A stretch of DNA of 32,066 nt from CAYOSU01 sp964541255 (GTDB taxonomy: Bacteria; Bacillota; Clostridia; Christensenellales; CAMQZB01): positions 1 through 32,066 of the forward strand of contig CAZIPL010000013.1 of assembly GCA_964541255.1 (NCBI GenBank). Direction: 5' to 3'. This document shows, piece after piece, positions 16,656-24,044 of this stretch. The notes under the pieces were generated by a model. That model made no database searches. It was not told the origin of the DNA and saw only the letters and a program-made list of their open reading frames with translations. Made by a program: the position numbers and the translations under genes. How positions within the stretch are numbered: position 1 is the stretch's first letter; each line of letters begins with the position of its first letter.

Positions 16656-16829
16656 TCAGATCATTCCGAGAAGAATCAAGATAGTCAAAATCGTGCAGAT
16701 ATCGCATCCGCAAGTCTTTTCTCCGCAAGGCATATTGCCGCAGCCTCCGCAAAGGAGCAAAAGGAGCAAGATCATGCAAGAGCAGTTGGTATCTTTGCCT
16801 TCTCCGCAACCGAAGTTCAATCCGTTCAT
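16656..16829 (-). CDS. Cys-rich 57-residue membrane microprotein
   Basis: The frame begins at an ATG (16829) with a strong CGGAGG five bases upstream and encodes 57 residues. Nine cysteines (8, 16, 18, 27, 30, 35, 40, 42, 45) are interleaved with Gly, and two short hydrophobic runs (MILLLLLL at 19-26 and TILTILILLG at 46-55) flank the central CGGCG...CGEKTCGCD segment. This layout resembles small high-cysteine proteins of Clostridia sometimes annotated as chorion-class high-cysteine proteins; that is recollection of the pattern, not a search. The function is unknown; metal binding or disulfide cross-linking at a membrane or spore surface are possibilities. It lies upstream of glyQS, separated by a terminator. 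Confidence 0.75.
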   Translation of the reverse strand: MNGLNFGCGEGKDTNCSCMILLLLLLCGGCGNMPCGEKTCGCDICTILTILILLGMI

Positions 16830-16937
16830 AAGTACCTCCGTAATTTATCTTTGGCTTTCCAAAGAGTAAAAGTGTCAGGGCAAACGCTTTTCTCACATTC
16901 CATACTATGAAAACCAATGTAATAAAGTTCAAAATAA

Positions 16938-16966
16938 TTGCTTTTTTTTGTTCTCGCGGGTATAAT
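16938..16966 (+). promoter_or_regulatory. Promoter of the ECF S component-coaX-hom operon
   Basis: TTGCTT (16938-16943), 17-base spacer, perfect TATAAT (16961-16966). The leader to the ATG at 17067 is about 95 bases. I recognise no riboswitch class in it. Confidence 0.75.
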
Positions 16967-17066
16967 AACTTTTATAAGCTCGGGCGATACCTTGTCGATC
17001 GCACCGAAAACGCTAAAAAGTTTTATGTTCGACAGATACTCTTTTTGCGATCTGATTGGAGGCAAA

Positions 17067-17687
17067 ATGAAATTAAGAAGCAAAGATATTGCGATTGCGG
17101 GACTTTTCGTCGCGATAGTCGCAGTGATGACTTTCGTTCCGATGCTCGGAATGATTCCGCTTGTTTTTCTTTCGGTAAACATCGTTCTCGTTCCGATACT
17201 TGTTTGCGCGCAGACGACAAATCCCGTCGTTTCGGTTATAGTATCGACCTTTTTCGGGATATTCTCGATGATTCGCGCATACGTAAATCCGGCGGGAGCG
17301 GGAGTATTATACTTTGCCGTGCAAAACCCCCTCGTATCCGTTCTTCCGAGAGCGCTTATCGGTCTTGTCGCGCATTATTCGTATAAAGGTATGAAAAAGC
17401 TCTTTTCCAAAAAAGAGGAAGAAGCGGGAGTAAGAGGTTTCGGAAAACGCCTCAAAAAGAATTCCGTACCCTCCGTCGTATCGGCCGTTTTAGGAACGGC
17501 GACGAACACTTTGCTGTTTTTGGGAATGCTCGTTGTGATATATAACGGCGACGTTTTGTCGACGGGAACGGCGATAGGTCTTCCTTGGGCAATGGGAATC
17601 GTTGCGACGAACTTCCTCCCCGAAGTAATCGTTGCTGCGATAATGGTACCTTTGATAGTAACGGCTGTCGAAAAAGCCGTAAGGTAA
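17067..17687 (+). CDS. ECF transporter S component, probably pantothenate-specific
   Basis: The start at 17067 follows TTGGAGG. The 206-residue protein has about five to six membrane helices, opens with KDIAIAGLFVAIVAVMTFVP (typical S-component helix 1), and has NPLVSVLPRALIGLVAHY and ATNTLLFLGML, the pattern of the PanT/ECF S family. A cytoplasmic insert rich in Lys/Glu lies near residues 118-145. The next gene is type III pantothenate kinase, 20 bases on, so pantothenate uptake feeding coenzyme A synthesis is a reasonable inference. The energising EcfA/EcfT module is not in the window. Confidence 0.8.
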   Translation: MKLRSKDIAIAGLFVAIVAVMTFVPMLGMIPLVFLSVNIVLVPILVCAQTTNPVVSVIVSTFFGIFSMIRAYVNPAGAGVLYFAVQNPLVSVLPRALIGLVAHYSYKGMKKLFSKKEEEAGVRGFGKRLKKNSVPSVVSAVLGTATNTLLFLGMLVVIYNGDVLSTGTAIGLPWAMGIVATNFLPEVIVAAIMVPLIVTAVEKAVR

Positions 17688-17707
17688 AAAACATTTTGGA
17701 GAAAACT

Positions 17708-18481
17708 ATGGTTTTAGTAATGGACGTAGGCAATACTAACATAAAAATGGGCGTATTCGACGGCGATAAAAATATAGCGTCTTTTAGGGTCGCGACCGAT
17801 TTGAGAAAAACTGGAGACGAATACGGCGTTATCGTTTCGACTCTTTTGGAAAGAAGAGGACTTAGCTTTTCCGATATAGACGGAGTGATTATGTCCTCCG
17901 TTTCGCCTGCGCTCAACTATACACTCGAGCATATGTGCAGATTCTTCATCGGGAAAGACCCGATAGTCGTTGCTCCCGGCGTAAAAACGGGTCTTGTCAT
18001 CAAATACGACAATCCCAAGGAATTGGGCTCCGACAGAATAGTAAACGCAGTCGCGGCGTTTGAAAAATACGGCGGACCTTGCGTTGTCGTTGATTTCGGA
18101 ACTGCGACGACTTTTTCAGTCGTTTCGGACAAAAAAGAGTTCTTGGGCGGAGCTATTTGCCCCGGAATCAAGACCGCGACGGACGCTCTTGTTCAAAACG
18201 CGGCGAAGCTTCCTCGAATCGAGCTTGAAAAGCCGCCTTGCGTTATCGGAAAAAGCACTATAACGAATATGCAAAGCGGCGCGATTTACGGCTTTATCGG
18301 CTTAGTAGAAAACATAGTCAGAATGATCAAAAAAGAGCTGAAAAGAGAAGACGTCAAAGTCATCGCAACGGGCGGAATGAGTCAGCTCATGCAACATTCA
18401 GATAAAAAGATAATCGATTATATCGACAGAGACCTGACGCTTTCGGGGCTTAAGATAATATACGACCTCAACAAGGAGTGA
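17708..18481 (+). CDS. coaX: Type III pantothenate kinase
   Basis: The 257-residue enzyme phosphorylates pantothenate with ATP, the first step of coenzyme A synthesis. The start at 17708 follows GGAG. ASKHA-fold motifs are present: phosphate loop DVGNTNIKMG at residues 6-15, GSDRIVNAVAAF near 107 containing the catalytic Asp, VVVDFGTATTFSVV, and GGAICPGIKTATDAL. The C-terminal GGMSQLM is normal. Length matches CoaX. The preceding gene encodes a probable pantothenate transporter subunit and the following gene homoserine dehydrogenase overlaps its ribosome-binding site, forming one operon. Confidence 0.96.
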   Translation: MVLVMDVGNTNIKMGVFDGDKNIASFRVATDLRKTGDEYGVIVSTLLERRGLSFSDIDGVIMSSVSPALNYTLEHMCRFFIGKDPIVVAPGVKTGLVIKYDNPKELGSDRIVNAVAAFEKYGGPCVVVDFGTATTFSVVSDKKEFLGGAICPGIKTATDALVQNAAKLPRIELEKPPCVIGKSTITNMQSGAIYGFIGLVENIVRMIKKELKREDVKVIATGGMSQLMQHSDKKIIDYIDRDLTLSGLKIIYDLNKE

Positions 18482-18484
18482 TTT

Positions 18485-19771
18485 ATGAAACAAATCGGCA
18501 TAGGAATACTAGGGCTTGGCACCGTAGGCGGCGGAACATATAAAATAATCACCAAAAACGGAAAGAAAATAAGGGAGTCTTACGGCGTTGGCATAAAGGT
18601 TTTGGCTGTTTTAGACAGAAACACCGAAACGCTCGATAAGCATAAAGTTCCGAACGAAATCAGAGTTAACGACATTATGGAGATTGTCGCGAATCCCGAC
18701 ATAGACATCGTTGTCGAGCTGATCGGCGGAACGGGCGTTGCGAAGACCTTCGTCGAGGCGGCGTTATCGGGCGGAAAGACCGTCGTTACAGCAAACAAAG
18801 AGCTTTTGGCAAAATACTTCACGGAGCTTAATACATTAGCGAAAAACAACGGCGCGGGATTATATTACGAAGCGTCGTGCGTCGGCGGAACTCCCGTCAT
18901 AAGAACGCTCACCGAAAGTATGCAAGCTAACGGCATATTGAAGCTTCGCGGAATAGTCAACGGCACGACGAACTATATTTTGTCCAAGATGTCCGAGAAA
19001 AAGGTAAGCTATTCTTCGGCTTTGAAAGAAGCTCAAAGTCTCGGTTATGCCGAAGCAGATCCTACTTCCGACGTAGACGGCTATGACGCGATGTATAAGC
19101 TATCGATTTTGGGAACGCTCGCATTCAAGCAAAGAATCCCCTGCGAAGAGATACTCCGCGAGGGAATTTCCGACATAAAAGCAGAGGATATTGCATACGG
19201 CAAGGAGTTCGGCTTGACGTTGAAGCTTCTTGCGATAGGAATGTGCGACGGCAAAAAGATCGAAGCTCGAGTACATCCGACATTCATCAAAAACAGCGAC
19301 CCGTTGGCTTCTATCGACGGAGCGTATAACGCGCTTGAAATCGTAGGCGACAACGTCGGCGAAATTATGCTTCGCGGCAAAGGCGCCGGCGCTCTTCCGA
19401 CAGGCTCCGCGGTTGTCAGCGATATAGTTTTCGCTTCGCGTTTCGTGGACGAAAAGGAACATTATAACATCGTAGACAGCACCGCTTTTTCTACAAATGC
19501 GTTGACTCTTGAAAAAGACTTTTCTACGAGATATTATATAAGATTAAAGCTCGACGACAAAGTCGGCGTTTTGTCGAAAGTGGGATCGATATTCGAAGAA
19601 AACGACATATCTCTTTCCGACGTCTTGCAAAAGAGCGCTGGAAAGGATAACACCGTTCCGCTCATCATTTTGACTCACGAAACAAGCGAAAGCGCCGTTC
19701 GAAACGCACTTTCGAAAATAGAAAAACAGCCTTTCGTCAAATCCGTCGAAGCGGCAATAAGAATGAAATAA
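18485..19771 (+). CDS. hom: Homoserine dehydrogenase with ACT domain
   Basis: This 428-residue enzyme reduces aspartate semialdehyde to homoserine for threonine and methionine synthesis. The N-terminal Rossmann motif GLGTVGGGTYKI is at about 10-21, the catalytic domain carries RGIVNGTTNYILSKM and YAEADPTSDVDGYDA (with Asp/Lys catalytic residues), and a C-terminal ACT domain (from about 350, YYIRLKLDDKVGVLSKVGSI) is the usual site of threonine feedback. AAGGAG overlaps the coaX stop codon, so translation is probably coupled. No thrB/thrC follows; a terminator does. Confidence 0.97.
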   Translation: MKQIGIGILGLGTVGGGTYKIITKNGKKIRESYGVGIKVLAVLDRNTETLDKHKVPNEIRVNDIMEIVANPDIDIVVELIGGTGVAKTFVEAALSGGKTVVTANKELLAKYFTELNTLAKNNGAGLYYEASCVGGTPVIRTLTESMQANGILKLRGIVNGTTNYILSKMSEKKVSYSSALKEAQSLGYAEADPTSDVDGYDAMYKLSILGTLAFKQRIPCEEILREGISDIKAEDIAYGKEFGLTLKLLAIGMCDGKKIEARVHPTFIKNSDPLASIDGAYNALEIVGDNVGEIMLRGKGAGALPTGSAVVSDIVFASRFVDEKEHYNIVDSTAFSTNALTLEKDFSTRYYIRLKLDDKVGVLSKVGSIFEENDISLSDVLQKSAGKDNTVPLIILTHETSESAVRNALSKIEKQPFVKSVEAAIRMK

Positions 19772-19823
19772 GCTCGAAGCGGCTTGACGAAAAAAGTTTT
19801 AAGTGTACAAAAGAATTGATTAT

Positions 19824-19868
19824 AAGCCTTATCCGAAATTGCGCTTTTCAGCCGTTCCGATAAGGCTT
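19824..19868 (+). terminator. Terminator of the coaX-hom operon
   Basis: AAGCCTTATC (19824-19833) pairs perfectly with GATAAGGCTT (19859-19868) across a 25-base loop, followed by TTTATTTG. Confidence 0.8.
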
Positions 19869-20040
19869 TTTATTTGAATTAAACTGCGACGGGCTGTGCT
19901 CGGACTGGAAGCCAAAACAATAAACGGAATAATAAGTTTTTTGCAATTTATTTATATATTTATATGAAAGAGGTAAAATGGCGTTTAAGCTTTTTTTTCT
20001 GCCGTCGCAAACAGCTTAAAGTTTATGGTATTCTTTTTCG

Positions 20041-20114
20041 AAAACCTACTAAATTACTTGACATTAAAAAGGCTATGATGTAGTATGTAAATATCAAGTA
20101 AATTAGTAGGTTTT
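20041..20114 (+). promoter_or_regulatory. Promoter bracketed by a 21-bp inverted repeat, Rrf2/IscR operator candidate
   Basis: Arms 20041-20061 and 20094-20114 are inverted copies with one mismatch in 21 bases; core arm sequence CCTACTAAATTACTTGA. The promoter lies between and overlaps the left arm: TTGACA (20058-20063), 17-base spacer, TAGTAT (20081-20086), with the right arm starting at the expected transcription start. Position and the Rrf2 gene immediately downstream indicate autoregulation in response to iron-sulfur status. Confidence 0.75.
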
Positions 20115-20116
20115 TT

Positions 20117-20512
20117 ATGAAGCTTTCGACGAAATCGAGATACGGCTTAAAGGCGGTATATATATTGGCAAAGAACGAAGGGGAGGTAGTGCCTCTTTCT
20201 CTTTTGTCTAAGGATATCGGCGTATCGTCGGCGTATATAGAGCAGATTATGCGGCTTTTGAAAGCGCGAGGGATAATAGAATCCTCTCGCGGCGTGAGCG
20301 GAGGTTATCTTCTCGCAAAGCCTGCCGAAGAGATTTCTCTCGGACAAGTCATAAGAGCTTTGGAAGAGGATCTCGAAATAGTCGATTGCATAGGAAAAAC
20401 CCCTTGCAACGGCATGTGCGAGACGAAAATGGTCTGGGAAAAGGTGTATGCCGCAATAAACGATACTCTTGACGGTATGACCGTTAAGGATATGCGAGAT
20501 AATAATATTTGA
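20117..20512 (+). CDS. Rrf2 family regulator, IscR-like with three cysteines
   Basis: The 131-residue protein starts MKLSTKSRYGLKAVYILA, the Rrf2 N-terminus, with winged helix recognition at about 28-62 (VSSAYIEQIMRLLKARGII, wing SRGVSGGYLLAKP). Cys91, Cys97 and Cys101 in DCIGKTPCNGMC match the iron-sulfur cluster ligands of IscR-type members. The ribosome-binding site is weak (AGG six bases upstream) and lies inside the right operator arm, so repressor binding could also hide it. It heads the nifS-nifU operon and probably represses it when its cluster is loaded. CymR-like cysteine control is less likely because the cysteines are present. Confidence 0.92.
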   Translation: MKLSTKSRYGLKAVYILAKNEGEVVPLSLLSKDIGVSSAYIEQIMRLLKARGIIESSRGVSGGYLLAKPAEEISLGQVIRALEEDLEIVDCIGKTPCNGMCETKMVWEKVYAAINDTLDGMTVKDMRDNNI

Positions 20513-20531
20513 GTAACATTAAGGAACATAT

Positions 20532-21710
20532 ATGAAAAGGATTTATTTAGATCACGCCGCGACGACAAAAACGGACGAGCGTGTTCTTCAAGAGATGATG
20601 CCGTATTTTACAGAAGTATACGGCAACGCGTCGAGTCTTCACTCGATGGGGCAAGACGCTGGCGGCGCCGTTATCGAGGCAAGAGAAAAGATCGCTTCGA
20701 TCTTGGGATGCTCGCCGAGCGAGATATATTTTACTTCCGGCGGTTCCGAGTCGGATAACTGGGCGCTTAAAGGAATTGCCAACAAGAAAGGCAAAGGACA
20801 TATAATAACTAGCAAAATCGAGCACCCCGCAATAATCGAAACGTGCAAGAATCTTGCCAAAAAGGGCTTTGAGATAACTTACCTTGACGTAGATAAATAC
20901 GGTATTGTAGATTTGGAACAGCTAAAAAGAGAGATTCGCCCCGACACGATTTTGATTTCCGTAATGTCTGCAAACAACGAGGTCGGAACGAAAGAACCTA
21001 TCGACGAGATTGCAAAGATAGCAAAGGAGCATAAGATTCCTTTCCATACCGACGCCGTTCAAGCGATAGGCGCGATTCGTTTCAACGTCAAAGAGCAGGG
21101 AATAGATATGCTTTCCCTTTCCGCGCATAAGTTCAACGGCCCTAAGGGAATAGGCGTTTTGTATTTAAGAAACGGACTCGGAATCGAAAGATATATCGAC
21201 GGCGGCGAACAAGAAAGAAATATGCGTGCGGGAACGACCGCAACGCCCCTTGTCGTAGGTCTTGCAAAGGCAATGGAGCTTGCATACGAGAATTTCGACG
21301 AAAAGATCGAAGATCTGACGAAAAAGAGAGATTATCTCATCAACAGAATCTTGACGGAGATTCCTTATACGAGCTTAAACGGTCATCCGACGAAAAGACT
21401 TTCGAACAACGTCAATATATCATATAAGTTTATCGAGGGCGAGTCGATTCTCATGCTTTTGGACTTTGAGGGCATTGCTGTTTCGACAGGCTCGGCGTGC
21501 AGCTCCGGAAGCTTGAAATCGTCCCACGTTCTTCTTGCGATGGACGTTGACGTAGAGCTTGCGCATAGCTCGATAAGAATGACGCTCGGCAAAGAAAACA
21601 CCTATGAAGAGCTCGACTACACCGTCGATGCGCTCAAAAAAATAATCGAGAGACTAAGAAATATGTCTCCCTTATACGCAGAATTTATTGGAGGAAAGCA
21701 GAATGTATAA
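20532..21710 (+). CDS. nifS: Cysteine desulfurase
   Basis: The 392-residue PLP enzyme takes sulfur from cysteine for iron-sulfur cluster assembly. Signature MKRIYLDHAATTKTDERVL at the start, Lys200 (PLP Schiff base) in SAHKFNGPKG, and catalytic Cys323 in STGSACSSGS. The loop is the short SACSSGS form of group I (NifS/IscS) enzymes. AAGGA precedes the ATG. It lies between the Rrf2 regulator and NifU scaffold and its end overlaps the nifU start by 8 bases. Assignment is secure; IscS is an equivalent name. Confidence 0.96.
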   Translation: MKRIYLDHAATTKTDERVLQEMMPYFTEVYGNASSLHSMGQDAGGAVIEAREKIASILGCSPSEIYFTSGGSESDNWALKGIANKKGKGHIITSKIEHPAIIETCKNLAKKGFEITYLDVDKYGIVDLEQLKREIRPDTILISVMSANNEVGTKEPIDEIAKIAKEHKIPFHTDAVQAIGAIRFNVKEQGIDMLSLSAHKFNGPKGIGVLYLRNGLGIERYIDGGEQERNMRAGTTATPLVVGLAKAMELAYENFDEKIEDLTKKRDYLINRILTEIPYTSLNGHPTKRLSNNVNISYKFIEGESILMLLDFEGIAVSTGSACSSGSLKSSHVLLAMDVDVELAHSSIRMTLGKENTYEELDYTVDALKKIIERLRNMSPLYAEFIGGKQNV

Positions 21711-22080
21711 CGAAAAAGTTCTTGAAGTATTCAGAAATCCGAAAAACGTAGGAGAAATCGAAAACGCAGACGGCGTAGGCACCGTAGGCAATGCCGCTTG
21801 CGGAGATATAATGAAAATAACACTCAAAATCGACGGAGATGTAATCACGGATGCAAAGTTCCAGACTTTCGGTTGTACGGCGGCGGTAGCGACGTCTTCC
21901 GTTGCCACGGAGATGATTAAGGGTAAGTCTATTTCTTACGCAAGAAGCCTCAAAAACGCCGACGTAATCGAATATTTGGAGGGCTTGCCTCCTCAGAAAA
22001 TCCATTGCTCCGTTTTGGCTGAAGAGGCTATCAACGCGGCGCTTGACGATTACGAGAAAAGGAAAGCGGAAAATAAATAA
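21703..22080 (+). CDS. nifU: NifU/IscU-type iron-sulfur scaffold protein
   Basis: The 125-residue protein starts at 21703, with GGAGG upstream inside the nifS end. It has only the IscU-like N-terminal scaffold domain of NifU. The three cluster ligands are Cys33 (NAACGD, with Asp35), Cys58 (TFGCTAA) and Cys102 (KIHCSVLAEEAI). No C-terminal Nfu domain is present. It receives sulfur from the adjacent desulfurase. Translation is likely coupled through the 8-base overlap. A terminator follows 16 bases after the stop. Confidence 0.95.
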   Translation: MYNEKVLEVFRNPKNVGEIENADGVGTVGNAACGDIMKITLKIDGDVITDAKFQTFGCTAAVATSSVATEMIKGKSISYARSLKNADVIEYLEGLPPQKIHCSVLAEEAINAALDDYEKRKAENK

Positions 22081-22095
22081 TTAAAACGCATTTTG

Positions 22096-22131
22096 AAATC
22101 GCTTCGAAAAAATAAACTTTCGGAGCGATTT
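22096..22131 (+). terminator. Terminator of the Rrf2-nifS-nifU operon
   Basis: AAATCGCTTCGAAA (22096-22109) pairs with TTTCGGAGCGATTT (22118-22131), 14 bp with one T-G pair, followed by TTTATTT. Confidence 0.9.
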
Positions 22132-22201
22132 TTTATTTCCAAAAATTGCCTTGAGTAATAAATATATAAAATGCTTATAATAATACCGAGGAGGAAAGAG
22201 T

Positions 22202-22333
22202 ATGAACAAATTTTTGGTCGGACTTTCCGTCGGTATGCTGACAGGCGTTGCGACGATTGCGTATAGCAAAGATATGCAAAAAGTCGTCGATAAGGCTAAA
22301 TGCAAAATTACCGACAAAATAAAGTCGCTTTAA
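22202..22333 (+). CDS. 43-residue membrane microprotein
   Basis: A GAGGAGG ribosome-binding site precedes the ATG at 22202. The 43-residue product has one hydrophobic Gly-spaced helix (FLVGLSVGMLTGVATIAYS, residues 4-22) and a basic, Cys34-containing tail (KVVDKAKCKITDKIKSL). The form recalls short YtxH-like anchored proteins, but no family is recognised. It has its own terminator downstream (22407-22447) and the nifU terminator upstream, so it is a separate transcript. TTGAGT..TATAAT (22151-22181, 19-base spacer) is only a weak promoter candidate. Confidence 0.7.
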   Translation: MNKFLVGLSVGMLTGVATIAYSKDMQKVVDKAKCKITDKIKSL

Positions 22334-22406
22334 CATATGATTTGAAAGTCTGCGATTATCCATAAAAGGAGATTTCGCGTAACTTCAAATAGTGGCTTGT
22401 TAAGCG

Positions 22407-22447
22407 CAACAAAAAATGAGTAAGGTAACCCCTTGCTCATTTTGTTG
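22407..22447 (+). terminator. Terminator of the 43-residue gene
   Basis: CAACAAAAAATGAGTAAGG (22407-22425) pairs with CCTTGCTCATTTTGTTG (22431-22447) around a 5-base loop; the core AATGAG-AAGG/CCTT-CTCATT is perfect with one T-G pair. T-rich sequence follows. Confidence 0.75.
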
Positions 22448-22461
22448 TTTTGTGATATAAT
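22433..22461 (+). promoter_or_regulatory. Extended -10 promoter upstream of the reductase-ruvX operon
   Basis: TTGCTC (22433-22438), 17-base spacer ending TGA, perfect TATAAT (22456-22461). The -35 lies in the 3' arm of the preceding terminator. Confidence 0.6.
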
Positions 22462-22658
22462 GTTTTTAATATAAACTTTCTTGCAAAAACGGAAACGTCG
22501 AAGAAAGTAAAGAATCGCAAAACGACGTTTTTGTTAAAACCAATGATTGTTTTGCAAAATGCTTTGGCAAAAAACGTTACTTTTTTTAGAATACTTCGAT
22601 AAAAGCAAGACGTCGTGCCTTTTGCAAGTTCTTTTTAATAGATACATACGAAATCAAT

Positions 22659-23594
22659 ATGCAAATAAGAGATTTAGGAAAAACGGGAATAAAGGTTTCA
22701 AGGCTGGGTTTAGGCAGCCTTACTATGGCGAAATTGCAGAAAAATTCGTCGAAAGAGGAGATCAAAAACGTCATAGCCTCGTGCGTAGACAATGGCATCA
22801 ACTTTGTTGACGGCGCAGAACTTTACGGCTGTTACGACGTTTTGGCTGAGTTTGTGAGGCAAAACAAAGACGTCGTCATTGCGAGTAAGTCCTATGCTTA
22901 TGACGAAAAAAGCGCGCGAAAAGCCGTCGAAGAACATTTGAGGGCGATAAACCGCGATTACATCGACATATTTTTGATGCACGAACAAGAGGACGAATGG
23001 ACGATAAGAGGTCATCACGAAGCGTTTGAGTTTTACGAAAAGATGAAGCGTGAAGGCAAGATTCGCGCGATAGGACTTTCTACGCATAGAATTACTTGCG
23101 TGAGAGACTGTTTGAAATTCCCGTGGATAGACGTTGTTCATCCGCTTATCAACCATAAGGGCTACGGGCTTTTCGACGGCACGCGCGAGGATATGGAAAA
23201 CGCGATAAAGGCTTGCCACGAAAAGGGTATCGGCACGTATTCGATGAAAGTTTTCGGAGGAGGACATCTTCTTAACGACAGAAAAACTGCGGTAGACTAT
23301 ATCCTTTCGAAAGATTATATAGATTCTTCCGTCGTAGGTATGGCTACGCCCGAGGAGGTAGCGCATAACGTCGCGCTTTTTGGCTGCAATGCAGATGCTG
23401 TTACGCCTCCCGATATAGCGAAAAAGAAAGTAAAAATACAATATTGGTGTGAAAAATGCTTAAAATGCGCCGCTGTATGTCCTCAAAACGCTATACATTT
23501 GGTCGGGGAAAATGTTACAATAGACGAAGATAAGTGCGTGCTTTGCGGCTATTGCGGCTCTGCTTGCGAGAATATGTGTATAAAACTTTTTTAA
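22659..23594 (+). CDS. Aldo/keto reductase fused to a 2[4Fe-4S] ferredoxin domain
   Basis: The 311-residue protein has an aldo/keto reductase barrel (1-250) and a ferredoxin tail (260-311). The reductase tetrad is intact: Asp51, Tyr56 (DGAELYG), Lys77 (IASKSYA), His108 (FLMHEQ). The tail carries two cluster motifs: Cys264, 267, 270, 274-Pro and Cys293, 296, 299, 303. This fusion is a known anaerobe family. The electron partner and substrate are unknown. No convincing ribosome-binding site precedes the ATG, although the protein start MQIRDLGKTGIKVSRLGLG is the normal family start. ruvX follows after 7 bases, so they are cotranscribed. Confidence 0.93.
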   Translation: MQIRDLGKTGIKVSRLGLGSLTMAKLQKNSSKEEIKNVIASCVDNGINFVDGAELYGCYDVLAEFVRQNKDVVIASKSYAYDEKSARKAVEEHLRAINRDYIDIFLMHEQEDEWTIRGHHEAFEFYEKMKREGKIRAIGLSTHRITCVRDCLKFPWIDVVHPLINHKGYGLFDGTREDMENAIKACHEKGIGTYSMKVFGGGHLLNDRKTAVDYILSKDYIDSSVVGMATPEEVAHNVALFGCNADAVTPPDIAKKKVKIQYWCEKCLKCAAVCPQNAIHLVGENVTIDEDKCVLCGYCGSACENMCIKLF

Positions 23595-23601
23595 GGTGGC
23601 T

Positions 23602-24012
23602 ATGAAAAGAGTTATCGGAATAGATTACGGCGACGTCAGAATAGGAATTGCCTGTTCGGATCTTTTGAGAATAATCGCATCGCCTTACGAGACGTATAAA
23701 AGGCTTGGCGATGACAGAGACTTTGAGTATATAGCAAAGCTCGCGAAAGAAAAGGAAGCCGATACGATAGTCGTGGGAGTTCCTTATTCGATGGACGGAA
23801 CGGAGTCGGAACAGACGAAAAAGACGAGGGACTTTATCGAAAAGCTCAAAACGTTCACCGATTGCAAAATCGTCGAGATAGACGAAAGGCTTTCGTCTTG
23901 GGCTGCCGAACAAATGCTTTTGGAGGGCGACGTAAGGCGCGAAGACAGAAAAAAGGTTATCGATAAGGTCGCCGCGTCCATAATACTTGACAGTTATTTA
24001 CAGAGACTGTAA
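23602..24012 (+). CDS. ruvX: Putative pre-16S rRNA nuclease / Holliday junction resolvase-like (YqgF)
   Basis: The 136-residue protein starts at the ATG at 23602, five bases after AAGG; a GTG six bases earlier is less likely. RNase H-fold motifs are complete: RVIGIDYGDVRIGIA with the first catalytic Asp, VVGVPYSMDGTESEQ, DERLSSWAAE with Asp-Glu, and KVIDKVAASIILDSYL with the final Asp. Members trim 16S rRNA precursor ends. In Bacilli the gene sits between yrzL and the DUF1292 gene yrzB; here the same DUF1292 neighbour follows after 32 bases. A yrzL homologue is not seen upstream. Confidence 0.95.
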   Translation: MKRVIGIDYGDVRIGIACSDLLRIIASPYETYKRLGDDRDFEYIAKLAKEKEADTIVVGVPYSMDGTESEQTKKTRDFIEKLKTFTDCKIVEIDERLSSWAAEQMLLEGDVRREDRKKVIDKVAASIILDSYLQRL

Positions 24013-24044
24013 TTAAAATATAAAAATCATAGGAGGACAACAAG

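Larger units (their letters stand above)
19772..20116. other. Intergenic region before the iron-sulfur operon
   Basis: It holds the hom terminator, an 8-bp inverted repeat TTTAAGCT/AGCTTAAA (19984-19991 with 20013-20020), a 13-codon frame at 19978-20019 with a GAGG upstream that I do not call a gene, and the Rrf2-type operator-promoter (20041-20114). Confidence 0.6.
22334..22658. other. Intergenic region with terminator, promoter and long leader
   Basis: After the microprotein come a terminator (22407-22447), a promoter whose -35 overlaps it (22433-22461), and about 190 bases of untranslated leader. The leader contains an inverted repeat AAACGTCG/CGACGTTT near 22495-22530. No gene or known riboswitch is seen. 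Confidence 0.55.

Noticed and set aside
19978..20019. 13-codon frame (MAFKLFFLPSQTA) with a GAGG upstream, a possible leader peptide before the iron-sulfur operon
   Set aside because: Too short to judge; it lies upstream of the consensus TTGACA promoter of that operon, so it would not be in the same transcript.
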